Below are positions 7,690 through 18,230 of a stretch of 29,156 bases of DNA, in pieces; positions within the stretch are counted from its first letter, which is position 1, and the number at the start of each line of letters is the position of its first letter. Both the position numbers and the translations under genes were made by a program. Location of the stretch: positions 1 through 29,156 of the forward strand of contig CANTFK010000418.1 of the NCBI GenBank assembly GCA_947646735.1, read 5' to 3'. The notes below the pieces were generated by a model. That model worked only from the letters and a program-made list of their open reading frames with translations, was not told the DNA's origin and ran no database searches. The stretch is from Peronospora farinosa (taxonomy: Eukaryota > Oomycota > Peronosporomycetes > Peronosporales > Peronosporaceae).

Positions 7690-8900
7690 CGGAACCTGGA
7701 GCCAGGGGGCTAGGTGAGGCGTCGGATGCATACGAGTCGTTCGAGGAGTAGCGCTATTTATCTGGCGCGTCAGACGCTCACGAAAGGAGCATTCGGGATT
7801 TTGATGCGAGCTTGGAGCGGATAGATAAAATTGAGGGACTCCTCGAGGGAATGGCAGAAAAGTTCGCGACGCATCAAATGCATATGCAAGCACAATTGCA
7901 GCATATTGTGAAAGCACAACACGCGCCGGCGCAACAGCCAAGAATGTTTGTCACGTCCTTCGAGCATGGGTCCAATACTTTTGGAGACTACTTGAAGGCG
8001 CGTGGTAAAAGCATGCGAATGGGGTCGCTTTATGAATTAATGGAGAGAAAGCCAGTAGCGGCATGAGCGCCGCGTGCAGTTTCAGACTCATTCCAATCGC
8101 CGCCATCTAATCCTGTACAGATGCCAATCCCTCAGCAGCAGGCATGGACGTTCTGCACCCCACAGGACTTTGGTCTGAAGATGCCGAAGATGAAGGATAT
8201 GGACTGGCCAGGGTTCCCAAGGTTTTCAGACAACGAAATTTACGCAGGAGTTGGTGCAGACTTTTAAGCGTGGGGAAAAAATTGTGCAGGGTCTAGTGGC
8301 GGCGCCGATGATGAGCGGTGGCGACTGGCCTGACGACTTCAAGATCTTAGCATTCAAAAATAAGCTGGAGGGAAAAGCTTTGATTCTATTGAGTATATGG
8401 TACCGAAGTGGAACGCGGAATTAAGCACGGTTGAGCATATCATGGACAGAATGCTGGGTGTTTACTCAACGAAGTTGCCGGTGTCTAAGGCAATGGATCT
8501 TATGTGTGAACCGAAGGCAAGTAGCAAAACATGGACGGAGCATTTCAAGTACTTGGTGTACGTGGAGAAACGTGCAGGTTGTTTAAACCAAATCGTGCTT
8601 TAGTGTCTGTGCGAATCAGCACCTTACCAGATGAAGACGGCGATGTTGACGCGCCTTGACTCAAACAGAGTCGACCACATTCAGCAAGCATATAAATTGG
8701 TGGCTTTGCGGCCAATTATGAACTCAGCTCAACCAGACACAGTAGTTGGTGTGGTGTCAGTGCTCGGGACGGACTCAGTGAATGTGTTGGGTCAAGACGG
8801 ATAGATTCGTTTTGTTGGTCGAATCGAGGCTGGTAGTGCTGATGCAGGCAATGATCGCACGTGCTGGTCGTGCGGAGGTATCGGGAACCTTAAATATACT
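7690..8900 (+). pseudogene. copia B gag relic
   Basis: Fragments in several frames: a helical stretch at 7812-8066 (MERIDKIEGLLEGMAEKF and following), FCTPQDFGLKMPKMKDMDWP near 8155, and a piece at 8397-8603 (HFKYLVYVEKRAGC). Near 8862 CWSCGGIGNLKYTF looks like a decayed CCHC knuckle whose His and last Cys are lost. Stops at 7749, 8064 and 8601 and frame changes between pieces rule out a working Gag. Confidence 0.75.
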
Positions 8901-8979
8901 TTTTCTGCAGACAAGGTCATAGATGACGCAAAGGTAACGCTGGCCATTGACAGTGTGTGTCCAGAAACTAGTATTGAAG

Positions 8980-10330
8980 GCATCTGAATTTTGGACGGCA
9001 GTTCGAGTGTACACTTGATACGTGACGTCAGCCTACTGCGAAACGCTGTCGACTGCTCTGACACATGGCAGACAGCCAAAGGAAGCACGTTACGTGCAAC
9101 GCAACGAGGAACATTCGAGCTGCGCACTGTTGTGGATGGTGGTGAAAGCGTGTCGACTTGACAAATGTTTACTATTGTAAGGATTCCAGCAGCAACATCA
9201 TCAGCTACGCTTCGTTGGAGAAGAAGGGTGCGTATCTTACGCGCCACGGCTCTCTGAGCTACGTTGAGCGTGCTGCGGACGAAAACCACATCTTTGGAGT
9301 GCGCGGTGAAGGACGTGTACTCTAGATGAAACCATCGGAGGATGCACCAAACGCGAACGCGTGCATGCCGTGCTGGTGGAGGTTCTACATTGGAATGACG
9401 GTGCTGCCGACGCAGTAACAGACTGCAATCTCCTTAAGCTGCATGATCGTCTGAGGACACCTATCCTTTATTATATTGGAGAGTATGGCAGATGCGCCGG
9501 GATCGAGCGTCCGTCTTTTTAGTCGCAAGAGGCTGAATTGTCTTACGTGCGCTCAAGGGAAGCAACACAAAATAATTCAATCCCAGAAGGACACTGGGCA
9601 GAACGCACCGGTGGATCAGATTGGCGGCGTGATCTGTAGCGACACTAAAAGGCCGATGACACCTAGGGAAAGACATGGAAACCGCTACATGGCTTCGTGG
9701 AACACCGATCCAACTACTTAAGGGCGTTTTAGCCAAAAACAAGATAGACGTCACCAAGAAATTTAAGCACTTCTTGGAGTTCTTGGAGAAGCTGTTTAAC
9801 TGCCGCATTCACGTCCTGCGCACAGATGGCGGGGGTGATACATGAACGTATAGCCATTCTGCTGCGCGACGGAAATTCAGCGGCAGGTGAGCGAAGCCAA
9901 TAATAAGGCCTCGGATAAAAAGGCTGAGCGCATACACAGAAAATTCTGAACATTGTCAGTGCATGTTGTTTGTGAGTGGATACCACTAAACTTCTGAACA
10001 AACGCTGTAGAATAAACTACGTGCGTTTTATATCGCAGCGCGTGCAGCTCCAATCCAGCGAAGATGTCAGTAATCAAAATGATGACGGTCAAGTGCCCGA
10101 ATCTGGTGAATATCATCATCTTTGGAAGCCTGTGCACCGTTTACCGAGATCCAGACAAGAAATTGTGGCATCCGCGTGCAAAAGTCGGTATGATCATCGG
10201 TAAGAACGATGAAATTAAGGGTTTCAAGGTTTACATCCCAAATGACCGGGTTGTGATTACGACCCAACACATCAAGAACGTGGAAACGATTGGTAGCACC
10301 CATAACTTACAGCTTCAAGCCCAGCTTTTG
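8980..10330 (+). pseudogene. copia B protease and integrase relic
   Basis: Around 8985-9060, ILDGSSSVHLIRDVSLLRNA matches the copia protease LDSGSSVHLI block with the catalytic Asp-Ser-Gly scrambled to DGSSS. At 9476-9721 the integrase start is visible (NCLTCAQGKQHK, APVDQIGGVICSD). At 9740-9840 KHFLEFLEKLFNCRIHVLRT and DGGGDT follow, ending in a stop. The integrase C-terminal part continues from 10064 (GSLCTVYRDPDKKLWHPRAK, VGMIIGKNDEIKGFKV). About 200 bp of the catalytic core are missing or unrecognisable. Confidence 0.8.
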
Positions 10331-10844
10331 AAAGAGGACCCCGAATTTTGGAAATCAATTAATGAGTTTGAGGCAGTGGTAAGTCCAAAGGAATCTACTC
10401 TTGGCAATACTGGCAACAAGAGTGAAGAAAGTTTGATTCAGAAGGAGATTAGTCTCCAGCTGATCTTGCAGCGACTTCAGCGGCTTGCAACAGCGCGGAT
10501 GCATACGCGCTACGTGGGAAAAAAGCATGTGCCCATCGGGATCGTAAACGATTTGGTCACAGTCGACCCAAAAAACTATCAGGAAGCGATGAAAGATAAG
10601 CATGCAGACAAGTGGAAAGATGCAATGAAGGTTGAACTTGAAGCGCTCGAGAATAATCATACGTGGAAAGTGGTTGCAAAACCTCACAGCGGGAAACTGC
10701 TGCATACGAAATGGGTTTTAAGACCAAGAAACACTCCGATGGAATCGTGGAGCGCTATAAAGGCATACTCGTGGCCTGTAAAAGCGAGCAGGCATTTGGC
10801 GTGGATTACACGGACACTTATGACTTTTGGAAACAGATAAGGGC

Positions 10845-11060
10845 GAGTTAAGGTTGGAGTGCTTAAAAGAAGGTAAAATGAAAAGTGAATTATCATCTAG
10901 CTAGGTCCTTAGTTCGTCTCGTTGTACTACTCTAAGCCTATCGATATCGACTCCAATATTAGTAACAAAACGATGAGTCGATCCCATCGTTACACACAAT
11001 CACGCAGTGTCGTCTATGCCATGTGGTCATTAGTATCAGTAACCAACAGCATTACCAATA
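10845..11060 (-). mobile_element. Solo LTR of the copia A family inside copia B RT
   Basis: The segment resembles the copia A LTR (3794-4011): shared blocks GAAGGTA.AAT.AA.AGTGAA, TCAGCTAGGTACTTA-like, CTAAGCCTAT.GATATCG, CGATGAGTCGAT, CGTTACACACAA and GTGTCGTCT. It interrupts the RT frame between the FGVDYTDTYDF and TTGKVIYALA blocks. Exact ends and a target duplication could not be fixed, so boundaries are approximate (insertion somewhere within 10831-11083). Confidence 0.6.
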
Positions 11061-11158
11061 GACACGTTCTCCGCCGGGTTGGACATGACCACTGGAAAAG
11101 TGATATATGCACTAGCGCGCATTTGGGGAGACCCGGCCAGGCACAGAGATGTACCCAA

Positions 11159-11367
11159 TTTTAGACACAAGAGGTAGAATAAGGAGATAGTAGAAGTGCT
11201 TATATTTAGCAAACCTTGCCTTGGTACTTTGTGCTCTCACATCCAGCACTGCTAAACGTAACCTATGCAAATTGTAAAGTTTGAGACCAACATCGGCTTC
11301 TTGACGGTCCATCCATGACCTAAAGACCGATGATGATTTTGTAACGGTGCATCCAAAATCAACGCTA
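11159..11367. other. Unidentified ~209-bp insertion in copia B RT
   Basis: The RT frame reads ...RHRDVPN up to 11158-11162 and continues with NAYVKTDKE at 11368, which are adjacent in related copia proteins. The roughly 209 bp between have no resemblance to RT and none that I recognise to the LTRs here. Possible solo LTR, SINE or MITE. No convincing terminal repeat is seen. Confidence 0.55.
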
Positions 11368-12631
11368 AATGCGTACGTGAAGACGGACAAGGAAAAAGGC
11401 TGGATAATATATATTTTCATATACACCAAAGTATGGATATTAGCGACAAGTTGCTTGCTCGAATAGGCGCGGTGCATCGACGCGACTAGCCCTCTGGCTT
11501 CTGAAAAGCCTTTATGGCTTCAAGCAGGCAGGTCGCTTATGGAACTTGCTGCTATACAGTGTGCTAATTGACCTTGGGTACACTCGAAGCTACACTGATA
11601 GTTGCTTGTGCTACAAGCGAGACAAGAATAAAGTAATGCTCTTGGGGGTTTATGTCGACGACTTGCTAGGTACTGGTACAAACACCGCGAGCGTGAATTT
11701 TCTCGCGGACATGTCCTTACTCGAACTTAAAGATTTGGGGATTGTTTTGAAGTTTTTGGGCATCGCGTTCAATTACGACGATACAGAAGGATGGCGTCTC
11801 GAGAAAAAGCAGGTGATACAAGGCCCCCTCGACAAATTTAGATTATCCTCGGCGACGGCAGTGCTGATCGGGGTTGAGCAGGAGGACGACACAAGAGGGG
11901 AATTGCTGCCGAATGACGGGTTTGGAAGCCCCGAGCGGCGAACCGTACAGACTTTTTAATCTTTAATTGGTAGTCTTCTGTGGATCGCCCGATGTACAAG
12001 ACCAAATATCTCGTTTGCAGTGCACCGGTCTACTAGACGCACGCACGCACCACGCAATGGTGATTGGAGATTATCGACGAAGATTGCACTCTACCTCAAA
12101 GGAACGATTGACACCAAGTTTTGCATGCGTACGACTGACGAAATGTGCGCGAACAGCGTCGTGATTGAGGCAATAAGCGATGCCGACTTTGCCGGAGATC
12201 GCAATGATCTCAAATCGTAAGTGGTGGCATGCTACTTGTCGAGTTGGATGGATGTGCAAGAAGCAGGCCAGCGTGGCACTATCCACGATGGAGGCCTAAC
12301 TCGTTGCGGCATCACAGGTGACGGCCGAGCGTCTCGGGATCGCAGAGTTATCAAGTGAAATCAGAATCACAGTTTAGGCGCTGTACAAGCTCAATGTGGA
12401 TAATCAAGCGGCTATTAACCAAGTTCAAGGATAGGATACGTCTGGACGTGCAAAACACATCGACATCAGATGCAAGCTCGTGAAGGATTTATTGCGAAAG
12501 AAAACGCTAGAGGTAGTGTAAAGCGAGTTCAAGGCGATGCGCGCGGACATATTAACTAAGATTGTTCCATCACCGCGGCTTAAGGAGCTGCGGATGCTCA
12601 TGATGCTCTCCTAATGACCGCGCGAAAGGAG

Positions 12632-12889
12632 TATTGAAACTCGCATATGCTTGAGCAAGCAGTAACCACAGCAAGGTGCGAGTGGTTACTATAGTAAGCT
12701 GTTCTAGGCGTGCAGGACGCAGCGGTTTCGATCCTATGAAAAGGCGAAGCGACCTTCTGGCAGGGCTACTCTAGAGAAACCATTGGGAAGGATCGATGGT
12801 AACAAACACAAGAGAGAGCTAGGACGGTAAGCTTCAAATACATTTAGTCTCTCATTTTCATTCTACTTAACAAGCTCTAATTTGCAACA
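12632..12889 (+). repeat. 3' LTR of copia B
   Basis: Starts TATTGAAACTCGC (TG changed to TA), ends TTGCAACA, preceded by a purine tract GCGCGAAAGGAG. Compared with the 5' LTR it shows about six substitutions and two small indels, all near the ends. Confidence 0.85.
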
Positions 12890-12894
12890 CAGTA

Positions 12895-13731
12895 ACTGTT
12901 GGAAATGGGTTTGTCTTTTGAAGAAAACATTTCCGTTCACAAACTTACCGTGGGCAAATGCATACAGAGGTTGAGAGTGTGATGCGAAACGATTGGCAAG
13001 GGAATTACACTCGTGGTAAGAGAAGCAGCCTACAGAGGCGTTTCTATGTATATTTAAGGATTACGGTCAAAATAACTCAGGAGTTTCTTTCTCCTGGGAT
13101 TAATACACTTCCTCTTTTTTTCTTTTAAAGCTAGCTGAATTTCTTCCGGCAACTTTCTCTGGCACTAACACGCCAACTTACTTGTGTGATTACTTTGTGC
13201 AGTGGATTCACTAAAATGTTCTTTCTGCTTACGTCTAGTCACGCGTGGTTTTTCCTACAGTAACATATTCACCGCAACACGCTGTTGTGCGACTACTTAT
13301 TCGAAGCAGATTTTGTTAAAATCATGTAAATAAGTTCTAACTTGATTTGACCCATTCTCTATATAAAAAATGAATGGTCATTAATATTTTCATTATTTTA
13401 AATACTTCTCCTCAATGCAATTCTTCTCTCCGAACTTGATGAATTATTTATTTCAAAAATAGTTTCTTTATCAATAACTGATACAGATTCTAACATAAGG
13501 ATATATAAGAAATGTAATAAAAATTTTATCCTACGTACCCTACACTATGGCTATTTACTGATCATTGTAATCTTAATACGTATAACTTTCTAATTACAAG
13601 CATTAGTATATGTTATTGTTGCCCCGGATATCGACCTATAACCGATAAGATACGGTATTACCGACATATCTGATGGATACACATTTGCATTCTTACCAAT
13701 TATCCAACCGTCGTGTAACCCCGTTACAAAA
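12895..13731. other. Intergenic region before the PLC-like gene
   Basis: 837 bp, AT-rich from about 13300 on, no open frame of note. GCATTCTTACCAATTATCC at 13687-13705, 27 bp before the ATG, resembles the oomycete initiator plus flanking element (TCATTYY...CAWTTTNYY) and may be the transcription start of the next gene. Nothing else recognised. Confidence 0.5.
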
Positions 13732-15562
13732 ATGGTAACGTCGCGCAATCAAGTGGCGTCCTCCATTCTCTCTACCTTTAATCCACACTTCTTCACTACT
13801 TTCCTCCTAATTCTCTTAGCATTATCTACGTCTCAAGCGATAGAAAATGTGCTACCACTCCAAGACTCCATGTGTCTCGAACTCGACATGAATCCCGACA
13901 CTTTTTGGGCCCTTTCCACATCTCAAATCGCCCAGGATAGTGCCCAATTTAAGACCCAAATACTGGATGTCGTTCCTGATTTGGTCCCTTTTGATGTCAA
14001 ATGTGACAAAATGAAACGTTGTGACCAAAAAGGCATTTGTGCCATTGTATGCAAACATGGCTCGGTCCAAATGGAGAAATGGCTACAAAAAGCTCTTCAT
14101 CTGCAACGTAAACTTGCGTACCGACGGAATATTTGCTCTGCAACTTTACCAGGCACACACAACTCAGCGATCAATTTAGCTGATGGTTACGGCGTGGAAG
14201 ATCACGTGTTTGAGGGCTATTTGCGTTACTTTTCATGGTTCAAAAAGGGTATGAAGGTGCACACGAACGACCAGTTCTTTTCTCTTACTGACCAATTAAA
14301 CATGGGGGTGAGGTTTATTGAGCTGGATATGCATTGGTTTGATGGCGATCTACACATTGCTCATTGTGGAGGCTTCAAGTCGAAATTATTGGACAAAATG
14401 ATCGAAGTTTTCAATGATATTGCCAAGATATTGGGCACCGGTATTGAGTGGGACTCGGAGACAATTGGGTGTAAACCAAGCTTAAGTAGCATTCCAACCA
14501 AGGAGCAGCGGCCATTGGAGGAAGCACTGAGTGAAGTAGCGTCGTGGTTGCATGCACCAGAGCATGTGGACGAGTTCTTAATGGTGTTCTTTGACGACGA
14601 GACAAATCTCATGAAATGGAACAAAGTCGGGATGCTGCTGGATTATCTGAAGAAGTACTTTCCGGAGGAGGAAATTCTACGACCGATAGAGTTGGTGGTG
14701 AGGTATTTCTGTTTTGAATTGTCTGTGGTAGGTAATGATATTCATATCTTGTATCGAATGTGGTGTTTTTTATGCCTAGTACGAAACAAAATGGCCTACA
14801 TTTGAAGAACTGCTCCGTGCCGGAAAGCGGGTGCTGTTCATGAGTGGTGCCGATTACCTTGCGCAAGGGGAGGAACTCCTGTTTGTGAAGGACACTATTT
14901 GTAACTGGCAAGAGCCGCCATTACCTCTTACCCCGTTTCCTGAATGCCGATTCAATCATTCCGACACTGATATTGGGATTCCTGACGAAAACTTCACAAT
15001 CTTTCGCCCAGAAACCAGCGAGATTGAGTACGGTTTTCTCAATGCAAACGGCCAGATTGGCTACAATAAGTACTTGCTGAATGAAGAATCTCTTCCAGGC
15101 GTGGCAGACTGTGGTGTGAATATGCCATCACCAGACAACCTCACCCCAAAACGCATGGAGGCTACAGTATGGACTGTAACTAAGGGGCATGAGCTTGATG
15201 CTAGCAAGTGTGTCGCACTCATGCGTGAGTCAAAGACTTGGCAGAGCGTCGATTGTCAAGCTGCCAACTTGGTACCAGCATGTGTTGACATGAAAAACCC
15301 ACGTCTTTGGCAGCTTGGAAGTGTGTCGGTCGTTGAAGCCGACGCAGCTTTCGCCTGTTCTGCTCTGTCTGCATCAGAATTAAAGTATTCAGCCCCAGCC
15401 TCGGGATATGAGAATGAACTGTTGCGCAGTCAATTGATTGAGCACGCGCCTAGATCGATTGCAGGCGTGTGGTTGAACGCAAAAGCTTTCGTCTCGGAAG
15501 TTGCAACCGTTGCTCAGCAACTGAAGGTGTCACCAATTGACGACATTATCTCGGTGGAATAA
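13732..15562 (+). CDS. Secreted PI-PLC X-domain-like phosphodiesterase
   Basis: Two exons, 13732-14697 and 14780-15562, with an 82-nt phase-0 intron (GTGAGG...CCTAG), give 582 residues. The N-terminus has a signal peptide (hydrophobic FFTTFLLILLALSTSQA, cleavage near 36). Cys-rich residues 48-107 follow, then a PLC-like TIM-barrel: PGTHNSA at 140-146 (His143 expected catalytic), VRFIELDMHW at 193-202 and IAHCGG at 209-214 (His211 expected second catalytic His). After the intron the barrel continues with KRVLFMSG. The Asp following the first His in bacterial PI-PLC is Asn here. No Y, C2 or PH domain, so it is not a canonical eukaryotic PLC. The C-terminal about 200 residues hold several Cys and Trp but no family I can name. 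Likely extracellular or surface-acting; substrate unknown. Confidence 0.85.
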
Positions 15563-15896
15563 GGAATTGCAAAGACAATTGCTTGCCATAATTGTTTCTT
15601 GTGCGCTGGAAGTAGCAATGAACGCCATCGATTTGTTGTAAAAACAAAATGGCAGCGACAACAAGACAGACGAACTATCAGTGCACTTATCTATCAGAAG
15701 CAGTCAGCACTTTAACATATTCACCAGCAAAAGACACTACTCAAATTATACGAAGTTCATTACAATACGTGGTGATACATCTAGTCATGGCAACGCTGGA
15801 ACGCGTCTGTTTCTTGAATGAAGTAAGCAGCGGATGTCGTACAAGCACTTATGAATACAAGTTTGAGACAAGTTGCTATAGCTTCTTCGGCGTTTT

Positions 15897-16433
15897 TTAG
15901 ACCTTCGCCGGGAGCGTCGTGGTTGGCGTTGGAACGGGTTCTGTCGCCATGCTGTCGATCGAGTCTTCATCTTGCGCATCATCAATCTTGACAACGTGCG
16001 TCCCATTGGTATCCTTGACAAATTTTTGCTTTTCTTGCTCGTAGCGGTACTGCTCACCGTCGATGGGTTTCAGAGCCGGTTGAGACTTCCAGGTCTCATT
16101 GTATTTCTTCATGTCAGTCATGCACGCATCATCGACACTGCTGGCGACTTTGTACGCGTTGACTTTCATCTTGGCAAAAGACAGGTAGCAGTCTTCAGGT
16201 TTCAATGCGAGGACGTCTTTGATCAGCTTACGACACGAGTCAGAATTACACATGGCTTTGACTTGAGGGTCCGTAGGTGAAGCGATGGAAAAGTCGGCCG
16301 AGATTTTCTGGCACTCATGTAGGTTCGGGTTGGCATAAAGCTCAGCAAGTTTTTTGATCTCGGCTGGAGGACAGGCGTCTTCGGCGGCTCCATAAGCGCC
16401 AAGGAGGACAAAGAGAATAATGCTAAGCTGCAT
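15897..16433 (-). CDS. Elicitin-like secreted protein
   Basis: 178 residues from the ATG at 16433. The frame is open further upstream, but this start gives a clean signal peptide (QLSIILFVLLGAYGAAEDA) and lies 48 bp behind an oomycete promoter motif. The mature part has the six-cysteine elicitin pattern at residues 21, 41, 62, 67, 82 and 104; spacings 20-21-5-15-22 are close to canonical elicitins (24-24-5-15-24). Elicitins are oomycete-specific small helical proteins that bind sterols and fatty acids; these organisms cannot make sterols. A charged C-terminal tail (residues 110-178, Asp/Lys-rich, then Thr/Pro-rich) follows, as in elicitin-like rather than short elicitin proteins. No GPI signal is seen. 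Convergent with the PLC-like gene (334 bp between stops). Confidence 0.9.
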   Translation of the reverse strand: MQLSIILFVLLGAYGAAEDACPPAEIKKLAELYANPNLHECQKISADFSIASPTDPQVKAMCNSDSCRKLIKDVLALKPEDCYLSFAKMKVNAYKVASSVDDACMTDMKKYNETWKSQPALKPIDGEQYRYEQEKQKFVKDTNGTHVVKIDDAQDEDSIDSMATEPVPTPTTTLPAKV

Positions 16434-16480
16434 AGTGGTTAGAGGTTGATGTGAGGAAATACTGGGGTACCAAGTTGGAA

Positions 16481-16498
16481 TCAAATTGGAGAATGAAG
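16481..16498 (-). promoter_or_regulatory. Oomycete Inr + FPR core promoter of the elicitin-like gene
   Basis: The minus strand reads CTTCATTCTCCAATTTGA, matching the oomycete initiator (TCATTYY) followed by the flanking promoter region (CAWTTTNYY) with the usual one-base spacing. It lies 48-65 bp upstream of the chosen ATG, a normal distance for oomycete genes. Confidence 0.75.
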
Positions 16499-16559
16499 AA
16501 GACGTGGAGTCTTGTTTGTGTTGGAGCTCTTCAAAATAAACACGAGAGTTTTTTATCAT

Positions 16560-16673
16560 CTCTTCCTGTCCATGATGAAGAGAATACTTAGAAGAGACTG
16601 AATATCGAGTAATCTTCTCTTCCTGTCAATGATGAAGAGAATGTTAAGAAGAGACTGGATTTCGAGTAAGTCT
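16560..16673. repeat. Tandem duplication of 57 bp upstream of the elicitin-like gene
   Basis: Two copies of 57 bp, 16560-16616 and 16617-16673, each starting CTCTTCCTGTC and containing ATGATGAAGAGAAT and AAGAGACTG. About six mismatches. They sit 60-175 bp upstream of the promoter motif. The rest of 16674-16961 holds nothing I recognise. Confidence 0.85.
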
Positions 16674-16961
16674 TCATCTGAAGGCGCTTGAAAAAGGCAC
16701 GATTAGTTGCTAAGACGCGGCTGAATGTCAATGGATTACATCGGTCTTAGTGTTCAATCGAGGGATGGCAGATCATCATTTCAAAGTACACTGAGCTGGT
16801 ATAAAATGGTACTAGTCAACTATCGATTTACATCAAAGCTGGACACTCGAAATCGTAAACGACTATTCATAGCAAAAGATGTTTATGTGACACTAACCTC
16901 ACCTTGTTCTCTTGCAGCACATGCCTAGGTAATCGAGATGCAAAATCTACTAGTGTGCACA

Positions 16962-17735
16962 CTAATACCCTTCCTTATGGTCCACAAGATGCTTGTTGCC
17001 GTGATGACCGTCGTGCGTTGGGCTTGTCTTGTCACCCTTCAGCTTGTCCTTCACATCATGTATCACCTCCTTAGCACGTTCTACGAAAGACGGCGACGAT
17101 GACAGCGATTTCTGGGCAATTGTGATCTGATGACTCAGTGCACTGACATTAAAGTTGTCGTGCAACGTCGTCTTGACCAGCTGCTCGACTGTGTCAGAGC
17201 TGCTGAGAATACCGCCACCATGATGATGATGGCCGTCCGTTTTTCCAAGCAGACCACCAATGTTCCTCTCATCGCTCGTACCAAAAAGACTAGCATGTTT
17301 GTCGTCCTTCTCACGCTTTTCCGTGTCATTCTTGCCGATGGCATTGTCAATCACGCCGTTAACACCTTTCAACCGTCCGTTCTTCTCGTCATAGTTACGA
17401 GCTGTTGTATTGAGGGCGTCCATGGATTTGGCAACAACATCCATCATGCTGCGTGCAGATATAACGCCCGATTCAAATGGCTGTAGATTTTTGTTGATCT
17501 GGTGTGCCACGTGCTTCAAGTTAAAGGCCGTGTCTTTTGCCGATCGCATATCGTTCCGCATGAAGGACGTGGCCGTGTTGATAAAGTAGTTTCCATGGTG
17601 ATGATCATAGTCCGAGAGGTTTTTCTTGAGTAGCTTGAGACACCTGGCAGCATCGTCTGCAGTCTGAATGAGTGCTTTTTCTAGTAACGCAAACTCGTGC
17701 TCGGCAGTAGCGAGACGTTCATTAGACTTGACCAT
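16962..17735 (-). CDS. Hypothetical His-rich helical protein
   Basis: 257 residues from ATG at 17735; I do not recognise a family. Residues 1-45 look like a coiled coil (ERLATAEHEFALLEKALIQT). Three His clusters follow in loops: DYDHHHGN (about 43-50), DGHHHHGGG (about 167-175) and THDGHHGNKH near the C-terminus. The middle (110-165) is Lys/Asp/Asn-rich and probably disordered, and residues 180-235 are helical again. There is no signal peptide or membrane segment. His clusters of this type could bind Zn, Ni or Cu; this is speculation. Long frame, ATG start, even amino-acid use and absence of repeats support a real gene. No introns seen; the upstream 17736-18230 could hide a further exon. Confidence 0.65.
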   Translation of the reverse strand: MVKSNERLATAEHEFALLEKALIQTADDAARCLKLLKKNLSDYDHHHGNYFINTATSFMRNDMRSAKDTAFNLKHVAHQINKNLQPFESGVISARSMMDVVAKSMDALNTTARNYDEKNGRLKGVNGVIDNAIGKNDTEKREKDDKHASLFGTSDERNIGGLLGKTDGHHHHGGGILSSSDTVEQLVKTTLHDNFNVSALSHQITIAQKSLSSSPSFVERAKEVIHDVKDKLKGDKTSPTHDGHHGNKHLVDHKEGY

Positions 17736-18230
17736 ATTGACGTGTACAAGTTGTTTGTATACAGATGATAAAGTGATGATGAAGTTATCAACTCGAGTAC
17801 TTGGAGTTACGATTTAAAGTGAGAGATGTCTAGTACGTCGTATGTCAGAAGCTAGATTTATTTCTTCGAAGAAGTTCCATACAAACCAGGTTTCGTAAAA
17901 TATTTGATGTTAATATTCAAGCATAATTGATACATTTCTAGTTTCTGTTTTTTTTTCTTAACAGAAAACCCAATAAAAAATCAAGAGCGTAGCTACCCGA
18001 TGCTTCGATAGGCGACGATCATGCCTTTTTTTTATTTCTTGCGACACATTATAAATAACTTGCTAATTTCTGCCACCCACCAAAATGTTGCAGAGCAGGA
18101 GTCTATTTTTTTAAACAGCAATTTTTTTTACACAAAATATTTTTTTGCTCTTAATTATAATGTCACAATACCACTAAGCGACATTCAATTTTCTGTAAAA
18201 ACTTGCATTTCTTCAGCTTCTGACATACTT
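17736..18230. other. Intergenic region, AT-rich
   Basis: 495 bp between the His-rich gene start and the SNARE gene stop. Long T-runs near 17950 and 18110-18150. Only short open frames of low-complexity composition. No promoter motif or RNA gene recognised. Confidence 0.5.

Larger units (their letters stand above)
10331..12615 (+). pseudogene. copia B reverse transcriptase and RNase H relic
   Basis: RT begins near 10575 (NYQEAMKDKHADKWKDAMKV, LEALENNHTWKVV), changes frame near 10700 (VERYKGILVACKSEQAFGVD), is interrupted, resumes at 11085 (TTGKVIYALARIWGDPARH), is interrupted again, and continues at 11368 (NAYVKTDKEKG) and 11497 (KSLYGFKQAGRLWNLLL) into GVYVDDLLGTG, where the catalytic YVDD is intact. 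RNase H follows (EAISDADFAGDRNDLKS, NVDNQAAINQ, GRAKHIDIRCKLVKDLLRK, MRADILTKIVPSPRLKELRM). Several stops lie in between. Confidence 0.85.
7370..12889 (+). mobile_element. Ty1/copia retrotransposon (copia B), full-length but dead
   Basis: LTRs of 258 bp at 7370-7627 and 12632-12889 are flanked by the 5-bp target duplication CAGTA (7365-7369, 12890-12894). Between them lie relics in copia order: gag, protease, integrase, RT, RNase H. Every domain has stops or frame changes, and RT is split by two insertions (about 10845-11060 and 11159-11367). The element inserted at or inside the mitochondrial rRNA fragment: the bases after the right duplication (ACTGTT, minus strand AACAGT) may continue rRNA for a few positions. 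Confidence 0.9.
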
